64,000 bases of DNA from Herminiimonas sp. CN. Lineage in GTDB: Bacteria > Pseudomonadota > Gammaproteobacteria > Burkholderiales > Burkholderiaceae_D. Position numbers and translations under genes: made by a program. Below, piece by piece: positions 1 to 8,019 of the stretch. The notes below the pieces were generated by a model that was given only the letters and a program-made list of their open reading frames with translations, ran no database searches and was not told where the DNA came from. The first letter of the stretch is position 1. The number at the start of each line of letters is the position of its first letter. The stretch covers positions 29,138 through 93,137 of the forward strand of contig NZ_AVCC01000004.1 of assembly GCF_000622895.1 (NCBI RefSeq), given 5' to 3'.

Positions 1-1
1 A

Positions 2-403
2 TTGCGCGCCGATGCCGAAGCGCAGATCATTCTGGCCGGCTACCCGCACCTGGCCGCCGCCACCGAGGAAGACTGGCAGACCGAATACCTGGCGCCGATC
101 CTGGCGGTGAAAATCGTCGGCGACATCGAGCAGGCGATCGACCACATCAACACCTACTCCTCCAGGCATACCGACGCCATCATTACCGAAGACTATTCGC
201 GCGCGCTGCGCTTTCTGCGCGAAGTCGATTCGGCTTCGGTGATGGTGAATGCCTCGACCCGCTTCGCCGACGGCTTCGAATACGGGCTGGGAGCCGAAAT
301 CGGCATCTCGAACGACAAGCTGCACGCGCGCGGCCCGGTCGGGCTGGAAGGCCTGACCTCGCTGAAATACATCGTGCTCGGGCATGGGGAAATTCGTGAA
401 TAA
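2..403 (+). CDS. proA: Gamma-glutamyl phosphate reductase, C-terminal part
   Basis: C-terminal 133 residues of the NADPH-dependent enzyme that reduces gamma-glutamyl phosphate to glutamate semialdehyde in cytosolic proline synthesis. The gene is cut by the left edge of the window, so there is no start. The ending ([20 protein letters not shown], then [16 protein letters not shown]) is the typical conserved C-terminal block of ProA. The final residues and the stop codon fall inside the first copy of the tandem repeat that follows. Confidence 0.95.
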   Translation: MRADAEAQIILAGYPHLAAATEEDWQTEYLAPILAVKIVGDIEQAIDHINTYSSRHTDAIITEDYSRALRFLREVDSASVMVNASTRFADGFEYGLGAEIGISNDKLHARGPVGLEGLTSLKYIVLGHGEIRE

Positions 404-599
404 GTGCCATGCAGACGGAGTGCCACCTTGCGAGGCGGCACCGTTACGCAGGCGCGGAACATGTTCCGCGAAATCCCTGCTCCACCATGGGGAAATTCGT
501 GAATAAATTTGCCATGCAGACGGAGTGTTGCCTTGCAAGGCAACACCGTTGCGCAGGCGCGGGGCAATGCCCCGCGAAACCCCCGCTCCACCACGGCGA
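383..599 (+). repeat. Two tandem copies of a structured repeat (about 103 bp period)
   Basis: Two direct copies begin with the same 21 bases (383-403 and 486-506), and each continues with GCCATGCAGACGGAG. Each holds two hairpins: 420-441 and 453-470 in copy 1, 525-546 and 558-576 in copy 2. The stems differ between copies but the differences compensate. GTGCC pairs with GGCAC in copy 1 and GTGTT with AACAC in copy 2; GCGGAAC pairs with GTTCCGC in copy 1 and GCGGGGC with GCCCCGC in copy 2. GGAG and CTCC can close an outer stem. This resembles a REP/BIME-type or RNA element. I do not recognise the family. Confidence 0.8.
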
Positions 600-635
600 A
601 GTGCGCCAATAAAATAGCTATCAGAAAGAAACCGC

Positions 636-1058
636 ATGCTCTGGATCAAATCGCTGCACATCGTCTTCGTCGCCTCCTGGTTCGCCGGCCTGTTCTATCT
701 GCCGCGCATCTTCGTCAACCTGGCGATGGAAAGCGAGCCGGTTGCGACCACCCGCCTGCTCATGATGGCGCGCAAGCTGTACCGTTTCATGACCGTTCTG
801 GCCATTCCGGCAGTGGCTTTCGGCCTGTGGCTGTGGCTCGGTTACGGCATCGGCAAGGGCCCTGGCAATGGCTGGCTGCATGCCAAGCTGGTCGTGGTGC
901 TGCTGATGCTGGGCTACCACCATGCGTGCGGCCTGATGCTGAAGAAGTTCGAGCTGGGGCGCAACACGCGCAGCCACACCTGGTTCCGCTGGTTCAATGA
1001 AATCCCGGTGCTCGCCTTGCTGGCGGCGGTCGTGCTGGTCGTTGTGAAACCGTTTTAA
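636..1058 (+). CDS. hemJ: HemJ-like / CopD-family membrane protein
   Basis: A 140-residue hydrophobic protein with about four membrane segments. It begins LWIKSLHIVFVASWFAGLFYLPRIF and carries the conserved His of the first helix and the later HAKL and GYHHA histidines of the UPF0093/HemJ family. HemJ proteins oxidise protoporphyrinogen IX to protoporphyrin IX in haem synthesis at the inner membrane. The length matches the family. It lies just behind the proA repeat, with an A-rich stretch before the ATG. Confidence 0.85.
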   Translation: MLWIKSLHIVFVASWFAGLFYLPRIFVNLAMESEPVATTRLLMMARKLYRFMTVLAIPAVAFGLWLWLGYGIGKGPGNGWLHAKLVVVLLMLGYHHACGLMLKKFELGRNTRSHTWFRWFNEIPVLALLAAVVLVVVKPF

Positions 1059-1076
1059 GCTTGAGTCGAACCCGTC

Positions 1077-1688
1077 ATGACAAAAACCTGTGAATACTAT
1101 TTCGCGCCGCAATCGCCGTGGGCTTATCTGGGCCATGCGCGGCTGGCGGCGCTGGCAGAACGGCACGGCGCGCACATCGAGGTCAAGCCGTGCGATCTCG
1201 GCAAGGTGTTTTCCCTCTCCGGCGGGCTGCCGCTGGCAAAGCGGGCGCCGCAGCGGCAGGCTTACCGGCTGCTCGAGTTGCAGCGCTGGAGCGATTATCT
1301 GCAACTGCCGCTGAATCTGCAGCCGCAGTTCTTTCCGGTGTCCGGCGATGCGGCCGCCAGACTGATCGTCGCCACCCAACTGGCGCACGGCAATGCGGCG
1401 GCAATGGCGTTGACCGGCGCGGTCATGCGCGCACTGTGGGCGGAAGAAAAAAACATCGCCGATGCCGACACGCTGGCGGCACTGGCCAATGACTGCAAGG
1501 GTTGCGAGTTGGACGGCAGGATGCTGCTGAAAACCGCCGAAACCGGCGCGGTGCAGAGCCAGTATGACCGTTACACCGACGACGCGCTGGCCGCCAATGT
1601 CTTCGGCTCGCCCTGGTATGTGGTCGACGGCGAAGGCTTCTGGGGCCAGGACCGGCTGGATTTCGTCGAGCGGGCATTATTGAAATAG
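1077..1688 (+). CDS. 2-hydroxychromene-2-carboxylate isomerase family protein (DsbA fold)
   Basis: A 203-residue protein of the HCCA isomerase/DsbA-like thioredoxin-fold family. Visible marks are an N-terminal YYFAPQSPWAYLGHARL (the usual F-D/A-x-x-SP-x-x-Y motif), a central helical insert and the C-terminal VFGSPWYVV-GEGFWGQDRLDFVE block. Relatives isomerise 2-hydroxychromene-2-carboxylate with glutathione in naphthalene breakdown, but many members have no known substrate. The start is 18 bases behind the hemJ-like stop, so the two may be co-transcribed. Confidence 0.85.
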   Translation: MTKTCEYYFAPQSPWAYLGHARLAALAERHGAHIEVKPCDLGKVFSLSGGLPLAKRAPQRQAYRLLELQRWSDYLQLPLNLQPQFFPVSGDAAARLIVATQLAHGNAAAMALTGAVMRALWAEEKNIADADTLAALANDCKGCELDGRMLLKTAETGAVQSQYDRYTDDALAANVFGSPWYVVDGEGFWGQDRLDFVERALLK

Positions 1689-1730
1689 GCAACGCACGCC
1701 GCAACTTCCTATCATCACTGCATCACAACG

Positions 1731-1761
1731 CAGCGCCAGCCATCGGGGTTGGCGCTGCGCC
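1731..1761 (+). terminator. Strong hairpin between the isomerase and rRNA methyltransferase genes
   Basis: An inverted repeat CGCAGCGCCA / TTGGCGCTGCG with an 8-10 base loop in the 111-base gap. It is followed by CCCGAATAATTTT rather than a clean T run, so it is a plausible but imperfect terminator. Confidence 0.5.
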
Positions 1762-1799
1762 CGAATAATTTTGCAACATAACGGATAAAGGGTTCCCCC

Positions 1800-3008
1800 A
1801 TGGCACATTCCTATTTTTGTCCTTGCCCGCGCGGCCTGGAAGCAGCACTGGCCGAAGAACTGCTGGAAATCGCTCAGCAATACACGCCGACGCTGAAAGT
1901 CCACAACCAGGTGCCCGGCGGCGTCCATTGCTCGGGCGAGCTGACCGACGCCTACCGGATCAACCTGCATTCGCGCATCGCCTCGCGCGTGCTGATGCGC
2001 ATGGCGCACATCAGCTACCTGAATGAAAACCATATCTACGACCTGACGCTGGCGCAGGAATGGGAAGACTGGTTCAGCGTCGACCACACGATCCGGGTCG
2101 ATGTCACCGCGATCAAGTCGCCGCTGAAGAGCCTCGAATTCACCACGCTGAAGATCAAGGATGCGATTTGCGACCGTTTCCGCGACCAGTTCGGCAAGCG
2201 GCCGTCGGTCGACACCCACAGCCCGGACATCCGCATCGTCGGCTTCCTCGATGCGCGCCATTTCACGCTGTATCTGGACACTTCCGGCGAAGCGCTGTTC
2301 AAGCGCGGCTGGCGGCTCGACACCGGCGACGCGCCGCTGCGCGAAAACCTGGCGGCAGGATTGTTGCGGGTGACAGGCTGGAAACCCGGCATTCCGCTGT
2401 TCGACCCGATGTGCGGCTCCGGCACCATCCTGGCCGAAGCCGCGCAAATGCTGGCCGACATCCCGCCCGGCGCCCGGCGCAGCTTCGCGTTCGAGAAGTT
2501 CCACGGCTTCGACAGCGCCGCCTGGCAAGCGATCAAGGGCAGCGTCAAGCCGCTGCCGCTGCCGGGCGCGCCGAGCATTTTCGGCAGCGACATCTCCGGC
2601 GACATGATCGCGATGACGCGCGAAAACCTGCGCCGCGCCGGCATCCTGTTCGAGCTGCCGCTCAAGCAGATCGAGGCGCAAGAAGTCAAGCCGCCGACCG
2701 AGATTCCCGGCATCCTGCTGACCAACCCGCCGTACGGCGAACGGATCGGCGTGCGCGGCGACAGCAGCGTCGAAGCCGATGACCTGACCCGCGCCTTTTA
2801 CAGCGCATTCAGCACCACCCTGAAGCAACGCTTCGCCGGCTGGAAAGTGTTCCTGTTCTCGGCCGACCTGACGCTGCCGAAGATGCTGCGCCTGAAGGAA
2901 GCGCGCAAGACGCCGTTCTTCAACGGCGCGCTGGAATGCCGGCTGTTCCGCTTCGACATGGTGGCCGGCTTCAACCGGCGCGAAGAAGCCAAGCCCAGGG
3001 AAGATTGA
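1800..3008 (+). CDS. rlmL: THUMP-domain class I rRNA methyltransferase (RlmL/YcbY N-domain type)
   Basis: A 402-residue SAM-dependent methyltransferase matching the N-terminal (m2G) half of E. coli RlmL, which modifies 23S rRNA. An N-terminal ferredoxin-like/THUMP region (residues about 1-155) precedes the UPF0020 catalytic domain. That domain has the SAM motif FDPMCGSGTILAEAA and the catalytic LLTNPPYGERIG. It lacks the fused RlmK half, so the exact target base is inferred. AAAGGG stands 6 bases ahead of the ATG as the ribosome site. Confidence 0.85.
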   Translation: MAHSYFCPCPRGLEAALAEELLEIAQQYTPTLKVHNQVPGGVHCSGELTDAYRINLHSRIASRVLMRMAHISYLNENHIYDLTLAQEWEDWFSVDHTIRVDVTAIKSPLKSLEFTTLKIKDAICDRFRDQFGKRPSVDTHSPDIRIVGFLDARHFTLYLDTSGEALFKRGWRLDTGDAPLRENLAAGLLRVTGWKPGIPLFDPMCGSGTILAEAAQMLADIPPGARRSFAFEKFHGFDSAAWQAIKGSVKPLPLPGAPSIFGSDISGDMIAMTRENLRRAGILFELPLKQIEAQEVKPPTEIPGILLTNPPYGERIGVRGDSSVEADDLTRAFYSAFSTTLKQRFAGWKVFLFSADLTLPKMLRLKEARKTPFFNGALECRLFRFDMVAGFNRREEAKPRED

Positions 3009-3200
3009 GGCAGAACTTCTTGAGGCGGCGCTTTTTGCAGGCATTTTTGACCCGAAAATATACTGCATAGCGTATTTTTGAAGCGCCAATGAAATAGTGC
3101 AGAATGGCAGCAATATCTACTTATACCTCCGCACACATCATCAATGGGGCAATCGGCTCGGGAACCGTCCGATGCCGCCCCGCCGGAAGGAATCCCGACC

Positions 3201-4451
3201 ATGCCATCCGAAACCAGCCCGTCTTCCAGCGCCCTCCGGGTCGCGCTGCCGGGTACCGGCGCGCTGGCATTGATGCTGGCCGCGCTGGCCATGCTCGGCC
3301 CGTTTTCGGTCGATACCTACCTGCCGGCCTTCCCCAGCATGCAGGCGGCGCTGCGGGCCAGCCCGATCGAGGTGCAGCAGACGCTGACCGCCTACATGTT
3401 CTCGTTCGCGGTCATGATCCTGTGGCATGGCGCGCTGTCGGACGCCTTCGGCCGGCGCAACCTCATCCTCGGCGCGCTGGCGGTGTTCGCGCTGGCTTCG
3501 CTCGGTTGCGCGGCCTCCCACAGCGTTCAATACCTGTGGGCGTTCCGCATTCTGCAGGGCATGTCGTCCGGCGCCGGAATCGTGATCGGCCGCGCGATCA
3601 TCCGCGACCTGTATACCGGCGCGCCGGCGCAGCGCCTGCTGTCGCTGGTGACGATGATTTTCTCGATCGCGCCAGCCATTGCTCCGGTGATCGGCGGCTG
3701 GATCGTCCAGTTGCTGGACTGGCGCGCGATATTCCTATTCATGTTCTCCTACACTGCGCTGCTGCTGTGGTATTGCACCCGCCATTTGCCGGAATCGCTG
3801 CCGCCCGAAAGGCGGCAAGCGTTCAATCTGCGCTTCCTGTCGAATAGCTACCGCAAAGTTTTCCGTTCGCCGCTGTTTCATTGCAAGGCAGGCACGCTGG
3901 CCTTCAATTTTGCCGGTCTGTTTCTGTATGTTGCCGCTGCACCGGCATTTATTACCCGCCATCTCGGCCTGGGCACGCATCAATTTGGCTGGCAATTCAT
4001 TCCGACCGTGGCGGGGATTTTTCTGGGCGCGCTGACTGCCAACCGGCTGGCCGGCCGCATCACCATCCCGCAGCAGGTTCTGGTCGGATTCGCATTCCTG
4101 GTCGGGGCCGGCCTGTTCAACGTGGCATACCATCTGTTCTTGCCGCCGGCATTGCCGTGGTCGGTGGCGCCGCTGATGTTCTATACCTTTGGCATGTCGA
4201 TCGTCGCTCCCGGCGCCACTCTGATGGTGATGGATCTGTTCCCGGAGATTCGCGGCATCGTCGCTTCCTGCCAATCCTTCTTCCAAACCATGCTGGCTGC
4301 TTTGGTTGCCGGCGTGATCGCGCCGCTGCTCGACATTTCGGTACTCTGGCTGGCGCTCGGCCAGCTCGGTTTTGCCCTTGCCGGGCTCGGCTGCTGGCTG
4401 GCGGGCCGCACGTATCGCCGCAAGTCGGCGTACCCAAGCCTGAATGTATGA
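3201..4451 (+). CDS. Bcr/CflA-family multidrug efflux MFS transporter
   Basis: A proton-driven drug exporter of the inner membrane with about 12 hydrophobic segments. The N-terminal half shows the DHA1 signature: TYLPAFPSMQAAL, the loop GALSDAFGRRNLILGALAVF and the antiporter-like RILQGMSSGAGIVIGRAIIRD. I chose the start at 3201 because GGAAGGAA lies 8 bases before it; an in-frame ATG at 3144 would add 19 polar residues. The 192-base gap before it holds no gene. Substrate unknown. Confidence 0.85.
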   Translation: MPSETSPSSSALRVALPGTGALALMLAALAMLGPFSVDTYLPAFPSMQAALRASPIEVQQTLTAYMFSFAVMILWHGALSDAFGRRNLILGALAVFALASLGCAASHSVQYLWAFRILQGMSSGAGIVIGRAIIRDLYTGAPAQRLLSLVTMIFSIAPAIAPVIGGWIVQLLDWRAIFLFMFSYTALLLWYCTRHLPESLPPERRQAFNLRFLSNSYRKVFRSPLFHCKAGTLAFNFAGLFLYVAAAPAFITRHLGLGTHQFGWQFIPTVAGIFLGALTANRLAGRITIPQQVLVGFAFLVGAGLFNVAYHLFLPPALPWSVAPLMFYTFGMSIVAPGATLMVMDLFPEIRGIVASCQSFFQTMLAALVAGVIAPLLDISVLWLALGQLGFALAGLGCWLAGRTYRRKSAYPSLNV

Positions 4452-4502
4452 AAGCGGCCGCATCAAACAGGCGACCGATCATGAGTGGATCGCGATCCCT
4501 CG

Positions 4503-5732
4503 TTAGCCGAAAAACAGGTAAGCCACCGCCACCGCCGCGATAAAGCCGACCAGGTCGGCAAACAGTCCGCACTGCACCGCGTGGCGCGTGTGCTTAATGC
4601 CGACCGAGCCGAAGTACACCGCCAGCACATAGAACGTGGTTTCGGTGCTGCCCTGTATCACCGACACCAGGCGGCCGGCAAACGAATCGGCGCCCTGGGT
4701 TTTCATGGTGTCGATCATCATCCCGCGCGCGCCGCTGCCGGACAGGGTTTTCATCAGCGCGGTCGGCACGCCGTCGACGAAACGGGTATCCCAACCGGCC
4801 AGCGCAACCAGCGCCCGGATGCCATTCATCAGCAGATCGAGCGCGCCGCTGGCCCTGAGCACGGCAATCCCGACCAGCATCGCGACCAGGTACGGAATAA
4901 TCCGCACCGCAGTGGCAAAGCCTTCCCTGGCACCGTCGATGAAGGCGTCATACACATTGACCCGCTTGAGCGCCGCGCCACCGATAAACACCACCACCAG
5001 CAACGACAGCAGGAAATTGCTGATCAGCGCAGATTGCGCCTGCATCTGTGCCGCGGACAAGCGCGCAAACCACAGCGTAATGCCGCCCACCAGCAGGCTG
5101 AGCCCGACCATGTAGGACAGGATCACGCGATCGAACAGATTGATCTTCTGCACCAGCGCCACCGCAATGAAGCCGAACAGGGTCGAAATATAGGTCGCGA
5201 TCAGAATCGGAATGAAGACATCGGTCGGGTCGGCCGCACCGAGCTGGGCCCGATAGGCAAACACGGTGACCGGGAACAGCGTCACCGACGCGGTATTGAT
5301 GACCAAAAACAGGATCTGCGCATTGCTGGCGGTATCCTTGCTCGGGTTCAGCGTCTGCAGTTCCTGCATCGCTTTCAGGCCCATCGGCGTGGCGGCATTG
5401 TCCAGCCCCAGCATATTGGCCGCAATATTCATCGTCATCGCGCCCAGCGCCGGATGATCGGGCGGAATGGCCGGGAAAATACGGGCGAACAAGGGATTCA
5501 GCATGCGCGCCAGCGCCGCCATGAAGCCGGCGTTTTCGCCGATTTTCATGATCCCGAGCCAGAGCGTCATCACGCCGGTCAGTCCGAGCGAAATTTCAAA
5601 CGCCGACTTGGAACTGTCGAACATCGCCCTGACAATCGCGGCAAAAACATCAGCCTGTCCAAAAAACAGCGCCTGCACACACGCGGTCAGGAAGGCCACG
5701 ATAAAAAAGCTGATCCAGATAAGATTGAGCAT
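4503..5732 (-). CDS. SpmA/SpmB-like nucleoside-recognition (Gate) domain membrane protein
   Basis: A 409-residue membrane protein that joins the two halves encoded separately as spmA and spmB in spore formers. Each half carries a Gate domain (KIGENAGFMAALARMLNPLF with NIAANMLGLDNAATPMGLKAM; later GAREGFATAVRIIPYLVAMLVG with QGSTETTFYVLAVYFGSVGI). Proteobacterial fusions of this kind do not act in sporulation; a transport or gating role is likely. It is convergent with the MFS gene (51-base gap) and 8 bases behind the permease, probably in one operon. Confidence 0.8.
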   Translation of the reverse strand: MLNLIWISFFIVAFLTACVQALFFGQADVFAAIVRAMFDSSKSAFEISLGLTGVMTLWLGIMKIGENAGFMAALARMLNPLFARIFPAIPPDHPALGAMTMNIAANMLGLDNAATPMGLKAMQELQTLNPSKDTASNAQILFLVINTASVTLFPVTVFAYRAQLGAADPTDVFIPILIATYISTLFGFIAVALVQKINLFDRVILSYMVGLSLLVGGITLWFARLSAAQMQAQSALISNFLLSLLVVVFIGGAALKRVNVYDAFIDGAREGFATAVRIIPYLVAMLVGIAVLRASGALDLLMNGIRALVALAGWDTRFVDGVPTALMKTLSGSGARGMMIDTMKTQGADSFAGRLVSVIQGSTETTFYVLAVYFGSVGIKHTRHAVQCGLFADLVGFIAAVAVAYLFFG

Positions 5733-5740
5733 CGAGGCGG

Positions 5741-7702
5741 CTAGACTTTCATCGGCAAGATAACCATCTGCAAGCCGTCAAAATGCAGTCGTCTTTGAAT
5801 CGCCAGTGCGGCCTGGTTATGCAATAAACGAGCGAACCAATTATCGTTTTCGAAAATCAGCTTGCTGGTAAAGAAGATCACGTTCGGGAATTGCGCATTG
5901 ATCTGCTCGCACAGCTTGGTCACCTCATTGACCACGTCGGTACCGAAACCGAGGAAGGCAGACGACGCCATGCCGTGGCTATGGCAAAAATCGATAAAAT
6001 ACTGCAGGGTTGCATTCGCTTCGCTGCGCATCTGCTCCAGCGCGCCCTCGCCGCCGTACGCATGCGAATCCACCGTGCGTGCATTGACGAATATGAAATT
6101 CTTGAAATGCCCCGGAAACATGCGCTGCACCCACAGCAACGCATGCAAGCCGCCGCCGCGTGAACTGCCGACGATAAACACCGCCGTCTGATCTTCCGAG
6201 TTCGGAATTATCGGCCCGACATGCTTGCCGAACGGCTGATTCGCAAACACCTGATCTACCGATCGAATTGCGTTCTTTGTCTCTTGATAATGATTGCGGA
6301 TATAGATGCACAGCGCTGCCATGGCCGCGATGATGACGGCGGTCGCCCAGCCGCCATCCGATATCTTTTCTATCAGAAGAACCACCAGGATGGAGGCGCA
6401 GATCAGGAAGCCCAGCAAGGAAAGCGCCATGCGCCGCCGCCATTGCCGGTGCTGCTTGCGACTTTGCCACCAATACAGACACAGGCCGAACAGCGAGATC
6501 GCGAAAGTCAGAAAAACCGAGATCGAATACAGCACGATCAGCAAGGTCACGCTGCCGCCGGTCCAGAACAGGATCGCCAGCGCCGCCAGGCCCATGACCA
6601 GGATGCCGTTTTGCGTCACCAGTCGGGTCGACAGGTAGCGGAATTTGTGCGGCACCCAGGAATCCGTCGCCATATTCGAAAGTACCGCCGGCCCACCCAA
6701 AAAACCGGTGTTCGCAGCCACAAACAACAGGCCGGCTTCGAATATCAGGACAATCAGGAGCACGATTTGATTGGCCCATGCACTGCCGAAGCCGATGCTG
6801 GCAATAATCGCCTTGAACGTCGAGGCATTCAGCGTCTGCCCCTCGACCGGCGCAGCATCCCACAGCAAGTACAGCAAAATGATGCCGCCAGCGGTAAATG
6901 CCAGCGACAAAGCCATGTAGAACATGGTTATCTTGCCGGTGCGCACGCGCGGCTCTGCCAAGATATTGACGTTGTTCGACACCGCTTCCAGTCCGGTATA
7001 CGTGCCGCCGCCCTGCGAATACGCCAGCATCAGCATCGCTGCAACGCCAGTCCAGCCTATGCTTTTGGCCAGATCGGCGGTCTCGGCAAAAGTGTTCGGC
7101 AGCAGATCCGGCAATTTCGATGCATGTACCAGGATGCCATAAGCGATCAGCGCAAAATGGGTTGCAACAAAACCCAGAAAAACCGGCAGCAGGATTTTGA
7201 TTGCCTCTTTCAAGCCGCGCAGATTCATTACAATCAGGATTCCGGTGCAAAGCACTTCGGCCCATAATTTGTAAGGCTGAAAACCCAACGGCAGCAGCGA
7301 CGCCAGCGCTTCGACCCCGGCTGCAATCGAAATCGCCACGGTCAACACATAATCCAGAATCAGCGCGCATCCCGAAATCAAACCCATATAGGGTCCGACC
7401 AGTTTGGTAGCGACACGGTAACCGCCGCCGCCGGTCGGAAACAATTCAATCACCTGGTTATAGGCTAAAGCGATCACGAATACCGTAACCGCCGTTGCGA
7501 TTGCCATGTACAAACCAAGATGCGTGTGGCTGCCCAGAGCGCGGAACGTTTCTTCCGGGCCATAAGCCGAGGACGACAAGCCATCGGCTCCCAGCCCGAC
7601 CCATGCCAGAAAGGCGACCAAGGCCAGCGAATGCCGCGTTTCGCTTTTCATTGGATCGAGCGCCTTCCCCAACACCATTTCGCGAATTTTCTTAGATTTC
7701 AT
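5741..7702 (-). CDS. APC-superfamily permease with C-terminal cytosolic domain
   Basis: A 653-residue inner-membrane permease with about 12 hydrophobic segments. The start of the transport core, LGADGLSSSAYGPEE, and FPTGGGGYRVATKLVGP are typical of the amino-acid/polyamine/cation APC family. About 190 soluble residues follow and resemble a nucleotide-binding regulatory domain (VFIVGSSRGGGLHALLWVQRMFPGH). I chose the ATG at 7702. The open frame runs on through the tRNA gene but that part is not coding. Substrate not identifiable. Confidence 0.8.
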   Translation of the reverse strand: MKSKKIREMVLGKALDPMKSETRHSLALVAFLAWVGLGADGLSSSAYGPEETFRALGSHTHLGLYMAIATAVTVFVIALAYNQVIELFPTGGGGYRVATKLVGPYMGLISGCALILDYVLTVAISIAAGVEALASLLPLGFQPYKLWAEVLCTGILIVMNLRGLKEAIKILLPVFLGFVATHFALIAYGILVHASKLPDLLPNTFAETADLAKSIGWTGVAAMLMLAYSQGGGTYTGLEAVSNNVNILAEPRVRTGKITMFYMALSLAFTAGGIILLYLLWDAAPVEGQTLNASTFKAIIASIGFGSAWANQIVLLIVLIFEAGLLFVAANTGFLGGPAVLSNMATDSWVPHKFRYLSTRLVTQNGILVMGLAALAILFWTGGSVTLLIVLYSISVFLTFAISLFGLCLYWWQSRKQHRQWRRRMALSLLGFLICASILVVLLIEKISDGGWATAVIIAAMAALCIYIRNHYQETKNAIRSVDQVFANQPFGKHVGPIIPNSEDQTAVFIVGSSRGGGLHALLWVQRMFPGHFKNFIFVNARTVDSHAYGGEGALEQMRSEANATLQYFIDFCHSHGMASSAFLGFGTDVVNEVTKLCEQINAQFPNVIFFTSKLIFENDNWFARLLHNQAALAIQRRLHFDGLQMVILPMKV

Positions 7703-7793
7703 TTTATGGATACGCCCAGGCAAATTTCGCAGATCAAGGCCGCGATGATACGCTTTTGGGCTCGCGCATACCAATGCCAGCCGCATGAAATTG

Positions 7794-7822
7794 TTGCATA
7801 TAAGGTGTGTATCGTACATAAT
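7794..7822 (+). promoter_or_regulatory. Promoter of tRNA-Leu
   Basis: A -35 TTGCAT (7794-7799) and a -10 CATAAT (7817-7822) separated by 17 bases, ending 13 bases before the first base of the tRNA. Confidence 0.65.
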
Positions 7823-7835
7823 TGCGGGATGCGTT

Positions 7836-7922
7836 GCCGGGATGGCGGAATTGGTAGACGCACGGGACTCAAAATCCCGCGCTGGAGACAGCGTGCCGGT
7901 TCGATTCCGGCTCCCGGCACCA
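7836..7922 (+). tRNA. tRNA-Leu (anticodon CAA)
   Basis: An 87-base class II tRNA. The acceptor stem GCCGGGA pairs with TCCCGGC, the anticodon loop CTCAAAA gives CAA (reads UUG), a long variable arm is present, the T arm is GGTTCGATTCC and CCA is encoded. The prophage lies immediately 3' of it, which fits integration into a tRNA 3' end. Confidence 0.97.
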
Positions 7923-7929
7923 ACAAACA

Positions 7930-7961
7930 TGCGGCTCTCAGAAATGAGTGCCGTTTTGTTT
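7930..7961 (+). terminator. Terminator behind tRNA-Leu
   Basis: GGCTCTCA-GAAA-TGAGTGCC forms a hairpin directly followed by GTTTTGTTTTG. It would end tRNA transcription and shield the converging late operon of the prophage. Confidence 0.75.
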
Positions 7962-8019
7962 TGTTCCGCAATTACTGCTCTGTTCCGCAAAAATCCCAGT
8001 CCCGCACCCACCACGGCAA

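Noticed and set aside
1677..3113. 478-codon open frame on the minus strand opposite the RlmL-like gene
   Set aside because: Low-quality composition, no motif, fully antisense to a clear methyltransferase; a GC-bias shadow.
4485..5744. 419-codon plus-strand frame opposite the SpmA/SpmB gene
   Set aside because: Extremely His/Arg/Gln-rich, typical of the antisense of a membrane protein; the opposite frame has Gate-domain motifs.
5979..7370. 463-codon minus-strand frame inside the APC permease
   Set aside because: Other frame of a well-supported transporter, no recognisable family.
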